Notes under the pieces: model-generated
The model's database searches: none
The model's input: the letters and a program-made list of their open reading frames with translations, nothing else
What the model was told of the DNA's origin: nothing
Shown here: one piece after another, positions 36,800 to 45,042 of the stretch
Layout of the letters: every line of letters starts with the position of its first letter
Numbering within the stretch: position 1 is the first letter of the stretch
Made by a program: the position numbers and the translations under genes
DNA from: Clostridia bacterium DTU025
GTDB lineage: Bacteria; Bacillota; DTU025
DNA length: 64,000 nucleotides
Assembly: GCA_001513145.1 (NCBI GenBank)
Contig: LFSP01000043.1
Coordinates: forward strand, 94,905 to 158,904
Reading direction: 5' to 3'

Positions 36800-37757
36800 A
36801 CGACGTGCTGATGGAGTGCCGCCGTGAGCGGCCTTGACCTTGAGCCTTGACGTCGCTCGGAGACGATGAACGATCCGAGAGATGGCTGGGTACTGGATAG
36901 ATGAGCCGACTGTGTCGGAAACCCCGGCACTGCCGGCTCTTTCGTTAGCATGCGCCTCGCCGCGGGTTGTGTGGTGTCGACCCGTGAGCGCCGCAGCGGG
37001 CGTGACCGTGAGCAGTTGCACTTGGTTCCGGTTGGGCCGTTCCACATCGGTACGGAATACGTTAGAGTCACGCCCGCACGAAAGACCTCCGCGCCCTGGC
37101 TGGCCAGACCGACCCATGGATAGGTCGGTCTTGCTGGAAAGCGTCAGATCATCCCTTCATTCCCCGGATGCAGGTTCGAGGGGCTACGGCGGGGCCAAGC
37201 TAGGGCGCGCGGCGCGGGTGGGGGGCGCGGGTGCGGAGGCGCCGGGAGGATCTCGCCCTCCGAAATCCCCCAAGTAGAGGATTTGCCCCTGCTACCGTCA
37301 CTAGCGCCAACCATGAGGTTAGGCGCCCGCATGGACACGCATGCGTATGATCTGCAGCTGCGGACTTGCTGAACCGCGATGGCGTGAAGTCAAGAGGCAG
37401 TTGCAGCTTCCACACCGCCACTACTGAGATCCGCGGGTCAGAGGATGTCGCCGACCGGACTCCTACAACCTGAGAAATAGCCCCCACACCATGAGCGTCA
37501 AGTTAACACAAGCGAGCCTCCGCCAAGCCAGCGCGGAGGCTCTCTCGTGTTGATTTGACGCTTACCGCGAAACCGACACACCGGTGGGTCACCCCCCGTG
37601 CCTTTCCGACCGTCACGGTGAAGTTCGTTCCGGTTTGCTTCGCGCAAACCGGAACCGGATGCAGATGAACGAATGGAAACCACCGCTGAGGCGTGCCTCA
37701 GGCCCCGAGGCACCCCGACGCACCTGCACCGCCGTGCCTCGGCCTGCCCATTGGCTG
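36800..37757. other. Gene-free stretch with three strong inverted repeats
   Basis: I find no coding region here with plausible composition and ribosome site. The stretch holds three inverted repeats. The first is GACCGACC/GGTCGGTC at 37107-37130, with an 8-nt loop. The second has 27-nt arms at 37497-37523 and 37533-37559, matching at 23 positions, with a 9-nt loop and core GAGCCTCCGC. The third is GTTCCGGTTTGC/GCAAACCGGAAC at 37627-37655, a perfect 12-bp stem with a 5-nt loop. None has a convincing T-run. Confidence 0.6.
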
Positions 37758-37786
37758 TTGACACGGTTCCGCAGGCTGAATATACT
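37758..37786 (+). promoter_or_regulatory. Sigma-70-type promoter of the arsR-type/metal ATPase operon
   Basis: Perfect -35 TTGACA (37758-37763), 17-nt spacer, then -10 TATACT (37781-37786). This is one of the best consensus promoters in the window. Transcription would start near 37793, inside or next to the dyad at 37795-37816, leaving a leader of about 155 nt. Confidence 0.85.
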
Positions 37787-37794
37787 CAGAGTGT

Positions 37795-37816
37795 CGATTA
37801 AACGGACGCTTAATCG
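37795..37816. promoter_or_regulatory. 7-8-7 inverted repeat, probable ArsR-type operator
   Basis: CGATTAA (37795-37801), 8-nt spacer, TTAATCG (37810-37816) is a perfect dyad that begins 9 nt after the -10 box. Its position at the start site suits repression by the ArsR-family protein encoded just downstream. Confidence 0.65.
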
Positions 37817-37948
37817 TTGCTCGCGTGGATTAGGACGGTGCAGAGAGACCGGTGAGAGCTTCACGGCACAGAAGCGGGGGCACCGAGAGGTGAGGCAATG
37901 CCTGTGCACTCCAGGAAGATAAGAGAACCTTGAGAGGTGGAGATGCCC

Positions 37949-38242
37949 ATGAACCCCGATCCCAGCGTCGGCAGGGTGTCGAGAGTGTTTCGCGTGTTGG
38001 GCGATGAGACGCGCTGCACCATCGTGTACATGCTGGCTACGGCGGAGCGGTGCACGTGCGAGCTGGCGCAGGCGCTGGGCATCACCATGCCTGCGGTGTC
38101 GCACCATCTCCGTATCCTGAAGCAGGCCAGGCTCGTCGATACCCGGCAGGAAGGCAAGCACGTCTACTACCGCTTAGCCGACGAGCACGTTGAAGCGCTC
38201 CTCGCCATCGCGCGCGAGCATGAGCTGGAACTGACTGAGTAA
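37949..38242 (+). CDS. ArsR/SmtB-family metal-responsive repressor
   Basis: A 97-residue winged-helix repressor that releases DNA on binding heavy metal. The sequence reads FRVLGDETRCTIVYMLATA, then RCTCELAQALGITMPAVSHH, then LRILKQARLVDTRQEGKHVYY. The Cys-Thr-Cys before ELA matches the ELCVCDL metal-binding helix of ArsR and CadC. A further Cys is in the DETRC segment. ATG 37949 has AGGTGGAG 7-8 nt upstream; ATG 37943 and GTG 37937 are alternatives. It is followed after 22 nt by a P-type ATPase gene, so Cd, Zn, Pb or Co is the likely signal. Confidence 0.92.
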   Translation: MNPDPSVGRVSRVFRVLGDETRCTIVYMLATAERCTCELAQALGITMPAVSHHLRILKQARLVDTRQEGKHVYYRLADEHVEALLAIAREHELELTE

Positions 38243-38264
38243 GAAGGTAGCAGGTGATTGGCGC

Positions 38265-40313
38265 TTGAGCCAGCGCAAGTGCAGCATAGAACACGTGGAC
38301 AAGTGCGAAGATTACAGCAACTCCGCGGGCCACGTCTCCGACTGCGGATGCTGCCGCCATGACCACTCCTGCCGGGAGGATCATCACGACGGGCGCGCCA
38401 GCATCTCGGAGATACTAGCCGGTGCCGTGCTGTTCGCCGCCGGACTGGCGGTGAACTGGCTGCTGCCTGTCGCCTCGGCGGGAGGGAGCACGCTGGCAAC
38501 GTCGCTGTATCTCGCAGCGTATGTCGTCTCAGGCTGGCGAGTGCTCTTCACGGCCGCGTCAAACATCAGGCGAGGTCGGGTGTTCGACGAGAACTCCCTG
38601 ATGGCGCTGGCGTCGATAGGCGCGGTAGCCATAGCCGAGTACCCTGAGGCGGTGGCTGTGATGCTGTTCTACTCCGTGGGCGAGAGACTGCAGCACTCGG
38701 CCGTGGCTCGGTCGCGCCGTTCCATAGAGGAGCTGATAAGCATCAGGCCCGACCGAGCATGGGTATTCCGACGCGGGACGGAGCCTGTGGAGGTGACCCC
38801 TGACGAAGTTATGCCAGGGGAAGAGTTGCGGGTTCGCCCGGGCGAGCGGGTACCGCTGGACGGGGTTATCGTCGACGGCCAGACGACCGTCGACACATCA
38901 GCGCTCACCGGTGAAAGCATGCCCCGGGTCTTGGAAGTTGGGGACAAGGTCAGCGCCGGAGTGATCAACCTCAGTGCCACCGTGCGGGTGTTGGTGGAGA
39001 AGAGCTATTCGGAATCTACAGTATCCAGAATACTCAGCCTTGTTCAACAAGCTTCCGAAAGAAAGGCCCACACCGAGCAGTTCATATCCAAGTTCGCCAG
39101 GTACTACACGCCGGCTGTCGTAGGGGTTGCAGCCGCGGTGGCCATGGTGCCGCCTTTGGTGATGGAGGGCCAAAGCTTCATCGAGTGGCTCCACCGAGCC
39201 CTCACCATCCTCGTGATATCATGCCCCTGTGCGTTGGTGTTGTCCGTGCCGCTGAGTTACTTCGCAGGCATCGGAGGCGCCAGCAGGAGAGGCGTGTTGG
39301 TCAAGGGCGCCAACTACCTCGAGGCACTCAACGATGTTGGCACCGTGGTGTTCGACAAGACCGGCACCCTGACGCAGGGCTCCTTCTCCGTTGTGGAGGT
39401 GGTGGGCAGCAATGGCTTCACCGAGCACGACGTGATGGACCTGGCGGCCCACGCGGGGTCGCAGTCTAACCATCCGCTGTCAGCGTCCATACGCAAGGCC
39501 TACACTGACAAGCACGTGCTGGATACAGGGCGTGTGCAGCACGTTCAGGAGATATCCGGTATGGGAGTCAGCGCCCTTGTAGACGGAAAGCCCGTGATAG
39601 CTGGAAACGACCGTCTGCTCCACCGCGAGAACGTGGCCCACGACGCGTGTGTCACAGACGGAACCGTGGTGAACGTCGCCCGCGACCGAGTTCTGGCCGG
39701 AAGGATCCGCCTTGCCGACAAGGTGAAGCCCCGCGCTGGTCAGGCTGTGTCGAGGCTCAAGGCCGCCGGGGTTCACACCATGGTGATGCTCACGGGTGAC
39801 ACCCATGGCGTTGCGGCTGACGTTGCCAGGGATGTGGGGATAGATCAGTTCCATGCCGGCCTTCTTCCGCAGGAGAAGGTGAAGGTGTTGGAGAACATCA
39901 TCAACCAGCAACGGGCCAAGCCGGCGGCGGGTGCGCCGGACGGGCGCCGCGCCAGGCGGCTCGTGGCCTTCGCCGGTGACGGCATCAACGATGCGCCTGC
40001 CCTCGTGCGGGCCGACGTCGGCATAGCCATGGGAGCCCTGGGTTCCGATGCCGCGATTGAAGCCGCCGACGTCGTGGTGATGGACGACGATCCATCCCGG
40101 ATAGCCGACGCCATAGAGGTTGCGCGTCGGACCAGGCGCATCGTGGTACAGAACATTGCCTTGGCCCTGGGGGTCAAAGCAGTCGTACTCACCCTCGGAG
40201 CGCTGGGCCGGGCCACGATGTGGTCCGCGGTCTTTGCCGACGTAGGTGTCGCCATACTGGCTGTGGCCAACTCCATGAGGGCTTACGGCCTAAGGGGGAC
40301 GACAGCAAGTTGA
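38265..40313 (+). CDS. cadA: Heavy-metal-translocating P1B-type ATPase (Zn/Cd/Pb class)
   Basis: Exports divalent heavy metals. The 682-residue chain lacks a CxxC heavy-metal domain. Instead its first 45 residues are a Cys/His-rich segment (SDCGCCRHDHSCREDHHDG) that can bind metal. Then follow LTGESMP, the membrane motif VISCPCALVLSVPL, phosphorylation site VVFDKTGTLTQG, SNHPLS and FAGDGINDAPALV. The CPC motif and the pattern after it (SYFAGIGGASRRG) match the CadA/ZntA branch rather than CopA. A TTG start at 38265 follows AGCAGGTGA. The upstream ArsR-type gene probably controls it. Confidence 0.92.
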   Translation: MSQRKCSIEHVDKCEDYSNSAGHVSDCGCCRHDHSCREDHHDGRASISEILAGAVLFAAGLAVNWLLPVASAGGSTLATSLYLAAYVVSGWRVLFTAASNIRRGRVFDENSLMALASIGAVAIAEYPEAVAVMLFYSVGERLQHSAVARSRRSIEELISIRPDRAWVFRRGTEPVEVTPDEVMPGEELRVRPGERVPLDGVIVDGQTTVDTSALTGESMPRVLEVGDKVSAGVINLSATVRVLVEKSYSESTVSRILSLVQQASERKAHTEQFISKFARYYTPAVVGVAAAVAMVPPLVMEGQSFIEWLHRALTILVISCPCALVLSVPLSYFAGIGGASRRGVLVKGANYLEALNDVGTVVFDKTGTLTQGSFSVVEVVGSNGFTEHDVMDLAAHAGSQSNHPLSASIRKAYTDKHVLDTGRVQHVQEISGMGVSALVDGKPVIAGNDRLLHRENVAHDACVTDGTVVNVARDRVLAGRIRLADKVKPRAGQAVSRLKAAGVHTMVMLTGDTHGVAADVARDVGIDQFHAGLLPQEKVKVLENIINQQRAKPAAGAPDGRRARRLVAFAGDGINDAPALVRADVGIAMGALGSDAAIEAADVVVMDDDPSRIADAIEVARRTRRIVVQNIALALGVKAVVLTLGALGRATMWSAVFADVGVAILAVANSMRAYGLRGTTAS

Positions 40314-41131
40314 GAATAGGCGCATCAGTCCTGCTGTTCGAGCAGACGCACATCGTGGATTCGGTACGAGCCCTTGCTGATCTGGGGTACAAGCACATCG
40401 AGCTGTGCTGCGAGAGCCCGGGCTTCGACTACCGGAACGTCACCGGGAAGACCGTGGACGCCCTGATCAGCTTGGCCAGGGAACGTGGATTGAGCTATAC
40501 AGTGCATCCCCACGTGGTCAACACCGCCACCACCGACCCGCGCGAGCGCGAGTACGTCCTGGCCGATTACATTGGCGCAGCGCGGCTGGCGGCTCGAGTG
40601 GGGGCGCCGACCATCGTTGTTCACTCTGGCGAGAGGTCGGCCCCGCAGGTGAGCCGGGACGAGGCGATGGCGAGCGCCCTTGAGATCATCGCGAGAGTCG
40701 GCGAGGCGGCTGCGGAGGCAGGAGTGGGGGTGCTGCTTGAGAACACCGGCTGGCGAGACGTGGGCATCCTGGAGACCCCCGCCGACTTGTTGACGATGCG
40801 GGAGCAATGCCGGTCCGGTACCCGCCTTCTGCTGGATACAGGCCATGCGGTGTTGCAGGGCTTTGACCCGGCCGAGTGCGCCAGGCTGTGGATGCCGCAT
40901 CTCGAGGAGATCCACGCCCACGACAACGGTGGTATCCATGACGATCATCTTCCGATCGGCGACGGCAAGATAGACTGGGGCCAGCTTCTGGCGGAGCTCA
41001 CGGGCGCCGGGTGGAACGGGCTACTCATGATCGAGGTTGTGGGTCACGGTGATCCCATGGCTGCCATAACTAGGTGTGAAGACGTGTTGCGAAAGTGCTT
41101 GCGCGGCTTTGGGAGCCGTGATATACTCTGA
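40310..41131 (+). CDS. Sugar phosphate isomerase/epimerase-like TIM-barrel protein
   Basis: A 273-residue protein of the xylose-isomerase-like / endonuclease IV superfamily. Metal-site residues appear at the expected strand ends: HIELCCESPGF, YTVHPHV, IVVHSGE, VLLENTG (Glu), LLDTGHA (Asp, His), IHAHDNGG and MIEVVGH. This pattern fits a divalent-metal isomerase, but the substrate cannot be told. A DNA-repair endonuclease IV is less likely because several of its metal ligands differ. The TTG at 40310 overlaps the cadA stop as TTGA, behind a G-rich ribosome site. It therefore sits in the metal-resistance operon without an obvious metabolic link. Confidence 0.8.
   Translation: MRIGASVLLFEQTHIVDSVRALADLGYKHIELCCESPGFDYRNVTGKTVDALISLARERGLSYTVHPHVVNTATTDPREREYVLADYIGAARLAARVGAPTIVVHSGERSAPQVSRDEAMASALEIIARVGEAAAEAGVGVLLENTGWRDVGILETPADLLTMREQCRSGTRLLLDTGHAVLQGFDPAECARLWMPHLEEIHAHDNGGIHDDHLPIGDGKIDWGQLLAELTGAGWNGLLMIEVVGHGDPMAAITRCEDVLRKCLRGFGSRDIL
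41099..41127 (+). promoter_or_regulatory. Candidate promoter of tRNA-Leu
   Basis: TTGCGC (41099-41104), 17-nt spacer, TATACT (41122-41127). The start would be near 41134, about 24 nt before the tRNA. The whole promoter lies within the 3' end of the upstream isomerase gene, whose stop is at 41131. Confidence 0.55.
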
Positions 41132-41157
41132 TATGCAAAGCGTTCAATAACAGCTGT

Positions 41158-41245
41158 GCCGAAGTGGTGGAATTGGCAGACGCGCTAGATTCAGGGTCTA
41201 GTGGGAGTTAATCCCGTGCGGGTTCAAATCCCGCCTTCGGCACCA
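41158..41245 (+). tRNA. tRNA-Leu (anticodon CAG)
   Basis: The acceptor stem GCCGAAG pairs with CTTCGGC (41235-41241). This is followed by the discriminator A and an encoded CCA. The anticodon arm is CTAGA-TTCAGGG-TCTAG, giving anticodon CAG for CUG codons. A long variable arm (GGGAGTTAATCCC) confirms a class II tRNA. The T arm is CGGGTTCAAATCCCG. TTTCTTTTT immediately follows the CCA and could end transcription. Confidence 0.98.
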
Positions 41246-41609
41246 TTTCTTTTTGTACGGCGGCTTGAGCTGCAAGGATGAACGTGGCACACACCGGCGA
41301 TGCGCCAAGTGCGTGCCATGTTTTCGTTCTTGCGATTCTTAGGGTCGGTCCGCCGATCGCAGGGCCCGGCTCAGGGCCCCCATGTTTTCCTCAGTGACTC
41401 CGCTATGACTAGCACGTGCATGTGGATAGCAGCCCCTACATTGCGAAAGGTATGCGAAGCCGTTCTGCCTTCTGCGGCCACTGGGAAATGCGCCATCGGC
41501 AGGCCGTCCTTCCGAGAGAGTGGTTCGCTGCCGTCTCGCAGGTTCCTGACGCCCCGCTGATATCGTCAGGGGCTGGGCCCTTCAGTCATCACGAACCGAC
41601 CTGGGGAAT
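41246..41609. other. Gene-free gap between tRNA-Leu and asnA
   Basis: No coding region with a convincing start or composition is seen. CCTGACG (41545-41551) and CGTCAGG (41564-41570) form a 7-bp hairpin about 40 nt beyond the asnA stop and may help end asnA transcription from the minus strand. Confidence 0.5.
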
Positions 41610-42617
41610 CTAGAGCAGCAGTATGTTTGACTTCTTACACTCTTCCACCATGTCCTGTGGCCACACCGAGCACTGAACCTCTCCTATGTGCGCCTTGCCC
41701 AGAAGAATCATGCACAACCTCGACTGGCCAATGCCGCCGCCGATAGTCTGCGGCAATCGTCCGGCCAGCACATCCTGGTGGTACGGGAGAGACCTCCGAT
41801 CGTCGGCACCGGCCAGCTTCAGCTGTACGTCAAGAGACCGCTCGTCAACCCTGATACCCATGGATGAGATCTCCACCGCGCAGTCCAGCACAGGATAGTG
41901 AACCAGGATGTCAGCATTGAGCTGCCAGTCGTCGTAGTCTGGCGCCCTGCCATCATGCCTCATACCGGACCTGAGGGGTCCACCGATCTGCATGATGCAG
42001 ATGGCACCCTTCTTCCTCGCGTGTACGTTCTCCCGTTCGCGGGGCGTCAGCTCCGGATACGCATCTTCGAGCTCTTGGGATGTGATGAAGCTGATCCTGT
42101 CCAGCAGGTATGTCTCAAGGACAGGGAAAGCCTGTATGAGGCGCCGTTCCGTCTGCTTGAGGGCCTTATATATCTTCCGTACGTAACCCATAAGGGTCCA
42201 AAGATTCCGGTCTTTCCTGTCGATGATGGCTTCCCAATCCCACTGGTCCACGTATATGGAATGCAGGTTATCTAGTTCCTCGTCGCGGCGGACAGCGTTC
42301 ATGTCGGTGTAGAGACCTTCACCTGGATGAAAGCTGTACTTCTTCAGAGCGAATCGTTTCCACTTGGCGAGTGACTGAACTACCTCACACTGGCGTTCAC
42401 CCAAGCCCTTGACGGTGAACGTCACCGGCCGCTCCACCCCGTTCAGGTTGTCGTTGAGCCCTGTCTCAGGCCGCACGAAGAGTGGTGCCGATACCCTCGT
42501 GAGATTCAGTTCTTGTGCCAAAGAGACCTCGAACCAGTCCTTGATGGCTTTGATAGCTACTTGCGTGTCCCTTACTGAGAGCAGGGAGCGGTACTGCTTC
42601 GGATAGATCGAGAGCAT
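41610..42617 (-). CDS. asnA: Aspartate-ammonia ligase
   Basis: Makes asparagine from aspartate, ATP and free ammonia. The 335-residue protein is a class II aminoacyl-tRNA-synthetase paralogue. Family blocks: YRSLLSVRDTQVAIKAIKDW, APLFVRPETGLNDNLNG, LHSIYVDQWDWE with the conserved acidic residues, and GGGIGQSRLCMILL near the end (motif 3). ATG 42617 is chosen over ATG 42686. Family members start near this point, and the -10 box at 42686-42691 would overlap the longer start codon. Free ammonia for the reaction is produced by the histidine pathway encoded nearby. Confidence 0.95.
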   Translation of the reverse strand: MLSIYPKQYRSLLSVRDTQVAIKAIKDWFEVSLAQELNLTRVSAPLFVRPETGLNDNLNGVERPVTFTVKGLGERQCEVVQSLAKWKRFALKKYSFHPGEGLYTDMNAVRRDEELDNLHSIYVDQWDWEAIIDRKDRNLWTLMGYVRKIYKALKQTERRLIQAFPVLETYLLDRISFITSQELEDAYPELTPRERENVHARKKGAICIMQIGGPLRSGMRHDGRAPDYDDWQLNADILVHYPVLDCAVEISSMGIRVDERSLDVQLKLAGADDRRSLPYHQDVLAGRLPQTIGGGIGQSRLCMILLGKAHIGEVQCSVWPQDMVEECKKSNILLL

Positions 42618-42685
42618 AGCTGGTCCGATCCTTTCTGCGGCGTTAAGTATATCGTCTAGTGTAACTCCTGCTGCTGATGTGCACA

Positions 42686-42691
42686 ATTATA
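42686..42691 (-). promoter_or_regulatory. -10 element of asnA
   Basis: On the minus strand a perfect TATAAT precedes asnA by about 70 nt. The -35 region is poor. It also sets the asnA start at 42617, since an upstream ATG coincides with this box. Confidence 0.5.
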
Positions 42692-42730
42692 CAAGGATTT
42701 TTCGCATAAGTCTCACGTAATGCGTGTGCA

Positions 42731-42766
42731 GGAATTCTCAGTGCCAGAGGGGAATTCTTAGTCACG
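42731..42766. promoter_or_regulatory. Direct repeats 20 bp apart upstream of beta-barrel gene
   Basis: GGAATTCTCAGT (42731) and GGAATTCTTAGT (42751) are direct repeats exactly 20 bp apart, about two helical turns, so both would face the same side of the DNA. They lie in the divergent gap between asnA and the barrel gene, 65-100 nt before the latter's start. Activator binding is one reading. Confidence 0.5.
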
Positions 42767-42830
42767 CCGCGTGTGTAGCCATGGCTGATTGTCCTGCGCA
42801 CGCAGCGATCTTTCTCGAGGGAGGCACCGC

Positions 42831-43583
42831 ATGACTATGAACAGGCGACTCACCGTAGCAGTCCTCGTGGCAGCGATCCTTGCGATCAGCTCCGCCGCAG
42901 CGGCCGCAGCCGGCTTCGAGTTGGGAGAGATCAATGTGGGAGGCAGTGTATCCTACGGCACGCTCACCATATCCGATTTCCAGAATTACGATCGCTACAT
43001 TGCCACGCTTCCCGTCTTCGCGGTAAGCGGCAGGTACGAAGTGCTGCCCAACGTCAACCTTCTTGTGGACTACGTTTTCGGTAGCAGGGCCCTGGACGAG
43101 GATGATGTCTACTGGGACGACGAAGAGCCCTACTACGTCAACGACTACATGTACAGACATCTCTCGCTGGCCGGGACCGTAGGCATGACCAAGAACCTGG
43201 ATCTCGTACTGGGTTGGACGAGGTTTACCTCGGGATATACTGAGGACGAGTGGATCACCCGCAATTCCGGCAGCGGCTTCAAAGTCGGCCTGGCAGCGAA
43301 CGTTCCCATCACCGATGCGTTGTCGGTTGGGGCCAGTTACGCCTATATGCCCCTGATGTACGCCACCACCAGCTATCCGCAGGACGGGGACGTAACCGAC
43401 AACTACGTCGGCCAGGGCCGCGAACTCCAGGCCGGGCTGGAATACACCACGGGTTTCGGCCTAAGCATCCGCCTGGGCTTCCGGTCGGAAGTGTACAGCG
43501 GAGTCGCCGACAGCAGCCAGGCCGACCTGTACGACCTTTCCGGCTTCAGAGGCGGGTTCTTGAGTGTGTCATACTCTTTCTAG
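42831..43583 (+). CDS. Predicted outer-membrane beta-barrel protein
   Basis: A 250-residue protein with a signal peptide (MNRRLTVAVLVAAILAISSA, cleavage near AAAAAAG). About ten alternating amphipathic strands follow, such as VGGSVSYGTLTI, SLAGTVGMTKNLDLVLGW, FKVGLAANVPITDALSVGAS and LSIRLGFRSEVY. The very C-terminus is LSVSYSF, with the terminal Phe and alternating aromatics that serve as the assembly signal for outer-membrane barrels. Acidic loops (DEDDVYWDDEEPYY) should face outward. No specific porin family is recognised. GAGGGAGG lies 7 nt upstream of ATG 42831. It appears to be a single-gene unit ended by the hairpin at 43608. Confidence 0.72.
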   Translation: MTMNRRLTVAVLVAAILAISSAAAAAAGFELGEINVGGSVSYGTLTISDFQNYDRYIATLPVFAVSGRYEVLPNVNLLVDYVFGSRALDEDDVYWDDEEPYYVNDYMYRHLSLAGTVGMTKNLDLVLGWTRFTSGYTEDEWITRNSGSGFKVGLAANVPITDALSVGASYAYMPLMYATTSYPQDGDVTDNYVGQGRELQAGLEYTTGFGLSIRLGFRSEVYSGVADSSQADLYDLSGFRGGFLSVSYSF

Positions 43584-43607
43584 GAATCCAGCATACGACT
43601 ATAAAGG

Positions 43608-43631
43608 AAGGGGCAGGGCAACCTGCCCCTT
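43608..43631 (+). terminator. Intrinsic-terminator-like hairpin after the barrel gene
   Basis: AAGGGGCAGG (43608-43617) pairs perfectly with CCTGCCCCTT (43622-43631) around the GNRA-type tetraloop GCAA. Only TTC follows, so it may be a moderately efficient terminator. Confidence 0.75.
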
Positions 43632-43742
43632 TCAACGTAGGGGCGGATGTGCTAACGTAGATTAGAATTGTCGCATCGCCGCACGCATATGACACGCATG
43701 TGACGGCATGCCGTTTGCACGGTTCCGAGACGGGAGTGGGGT

Positions 43743-44960
43743 ATGCATATGAGGAGGGGCTCCAGCCCCCGGCTGGCGTATCTCGCGGGGCTCACCATCG
43801 TGCTGAGCCTTTCGGCAGGGCTGAACGGCCCGGTGTTCCCTCTGCACGCGCAGTCTATGGGCGCGTCTTACGCCGCAGTGGGTGCCATGGCAGCCATGGG
43901 ATCCACGTTGCACGCCGGGGCTTCGATGTTCATGGGCAGGCTGGCCGATACGGCCGGCTACGACTTCATGTTCTTCCTGTCGGCCCTCACCATATCCCTG
44001 GCGGCCGCCGCGTACCTCGTGTCGACTACGAAGGCCATGGTGGGAATCGGAAAGGCACTGGACTCGCTCTTCATCGCTGCGTACTGGCCGGCGCTGGAGA
44101 GCGCGTGCCACTCCGCAGGCCCAGCAGCCGGCGCCTCCATGGGAGTGGTATACACAGCCTATCCCATAGCAAACATCGCAGCTAGCGTGGTTACAGGCTG
44201 GATAGCGGCAAGATGGGGCTATCGGGCCTGCTTCACTGCGGCTCTGTGTGTTGGAGCGTGCGGAGTGCTATGGGCCTTCCGGGCGCTCTCGGGCCCCGGC
44301 GGTGCAGGCACCCGGCGGCGCCTCCGCCTGCAACACGCCGATCACCAGGCCCCTGCCGGAGCAGGCGCCGAGAGGATAATGCGCCACCGCCGGGGCGGCT
44401 TCGCAGCGGCCATGCTTGCGTGTTTCAGCTACTGCCTTCTCGTGGCGCTGGCCGCGACCTTCGTGCCGCTTCTTGCGCAGCACCGGGGTATGTCAGTTCA
44501 GATCGTCGGTGTGCTGGTGGGCGTCTTCTGGGCCGGGCGCACCGTCGCGTCATACCCGGCAGGGGTGTTGTCTGAGAGACTCGGCAGAGGGGCAGTGATA
44601 GCCCCGGCCATGGTGATGGGCGCGGTCGGTGCCATCCTCGCCTTCTACGCGCAGAGCTTTCCCACCCTCGCTGTTGCCGTGATCCTCACCGGAGTGTGTT
44701 CTGGTGCAGTGGCTCCAGTGGCCATGGCGCTGGGCGCCGAGTGCGCGCGGCCCTGGGCCCGAGGCTGGGCCATGGGGCTGTGCGAGACCATGTGCGGTCT
44801 GGGATTCCTGGTTGCCGGCGGAGCCGGCGGCCTGCTGGCCTCGGTAGGAGGGCCGGGAATGCCTTTCCTTGCGGTGGGAATCGTCTTGTTCGGGATGGCG
44901 GCCTTGCTCACGGCCCTGTTCCGGGTGGATGCGGCGGCCGTGAGGAGTTACACCGCGTGA
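43743..44960 (+). CDS. Major facilitator superfamily transporter
   Basis: A 405-residue permease with about 12 hydrophobic helices. Its two halves are separated by a basic cytoplasmic loop near residues 185-220 (GAGTRRRLRLQHADHQ). The loop between helices 2 and 3 has FMGRLADTAGYDFMF, matching the G-x-L-aD-x-x-G motif A of MFS, repeated in the second half as GVLSERLGRGAV. The substrate is unknown; drug or metabolite efflux is possible. ATG 43743 follows GGGAGTGGGG. An ABC exporter pair begins 82 nt further on and could be co-transcribed. Confidence 0.88.
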   Translation: MHMRRGSSPRLAYLAGLTIVLSLSAGLNGPVFPLHAQSMGASYAAVGAMAAMGSTLHAGASMFMGRLADTAGYDFMFFLSALTISLAAAAYLVSTTKAMVGIGKALDSLFIAAYWPALESACHSAGPAAGASMGVVYTAYPIANIAASVVTGWIAARWGYRACFTAALCVGACGVLWAFRALSGPGGAGTRRRLRLQHADHQAPAGAGAERIMRHRRGGFAAAMLACFSYCLLVALAATFVPLLAQHRGMSVQIVGVLVGVFWAGRTVASYPAGVLSERLGRGAVIAPAMVMGAVGAILAFYAQSFPTLAVAVILTGVCSGAVAPVAMALGAECARPWARGWAMGLCETMCGLGFLVAGGAGGLLASVGGPGMPFLAVGIVLFGMAALLTALFRVDAAAVRSYTA

Positions 44961-45000
44961 TAGCCTGTTCGGCCTTCGTCGGCACAATACTATTCGCAAG

Positions 45001-45022
45001 ATGCCGGCAGCAGCGCCGGCAT
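45001..45022. repeat. Short hairpin ATGCCGGC/GCCGGCAT
   Basis: ATGCCGGC and GCCGGCAT pair around AGCAGC in the gap between the MFS gene and the ABC ATPase. Its CCGGC-rich stem resembles the hairpin of the dispersed element at 55741. It has no T-run. Confidence 0.5.
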
Positions 45023-45042
45023 AGGGCACTGGAGGGATTCAC

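Noticed and set aside
36882..37277. 131-codon plus-strand frame in the gene-poor stretch
   Set aside because: Odd composition, no ribosome site, no recognisable motif, and it contains the 37107 hairpin.
41300..41560. 86-codon frame between tRNA-Leu and asnA
   Set aside because: No ribosome site, no motif, overlaps another equally open frame, and contains a terminator-like hairpin.
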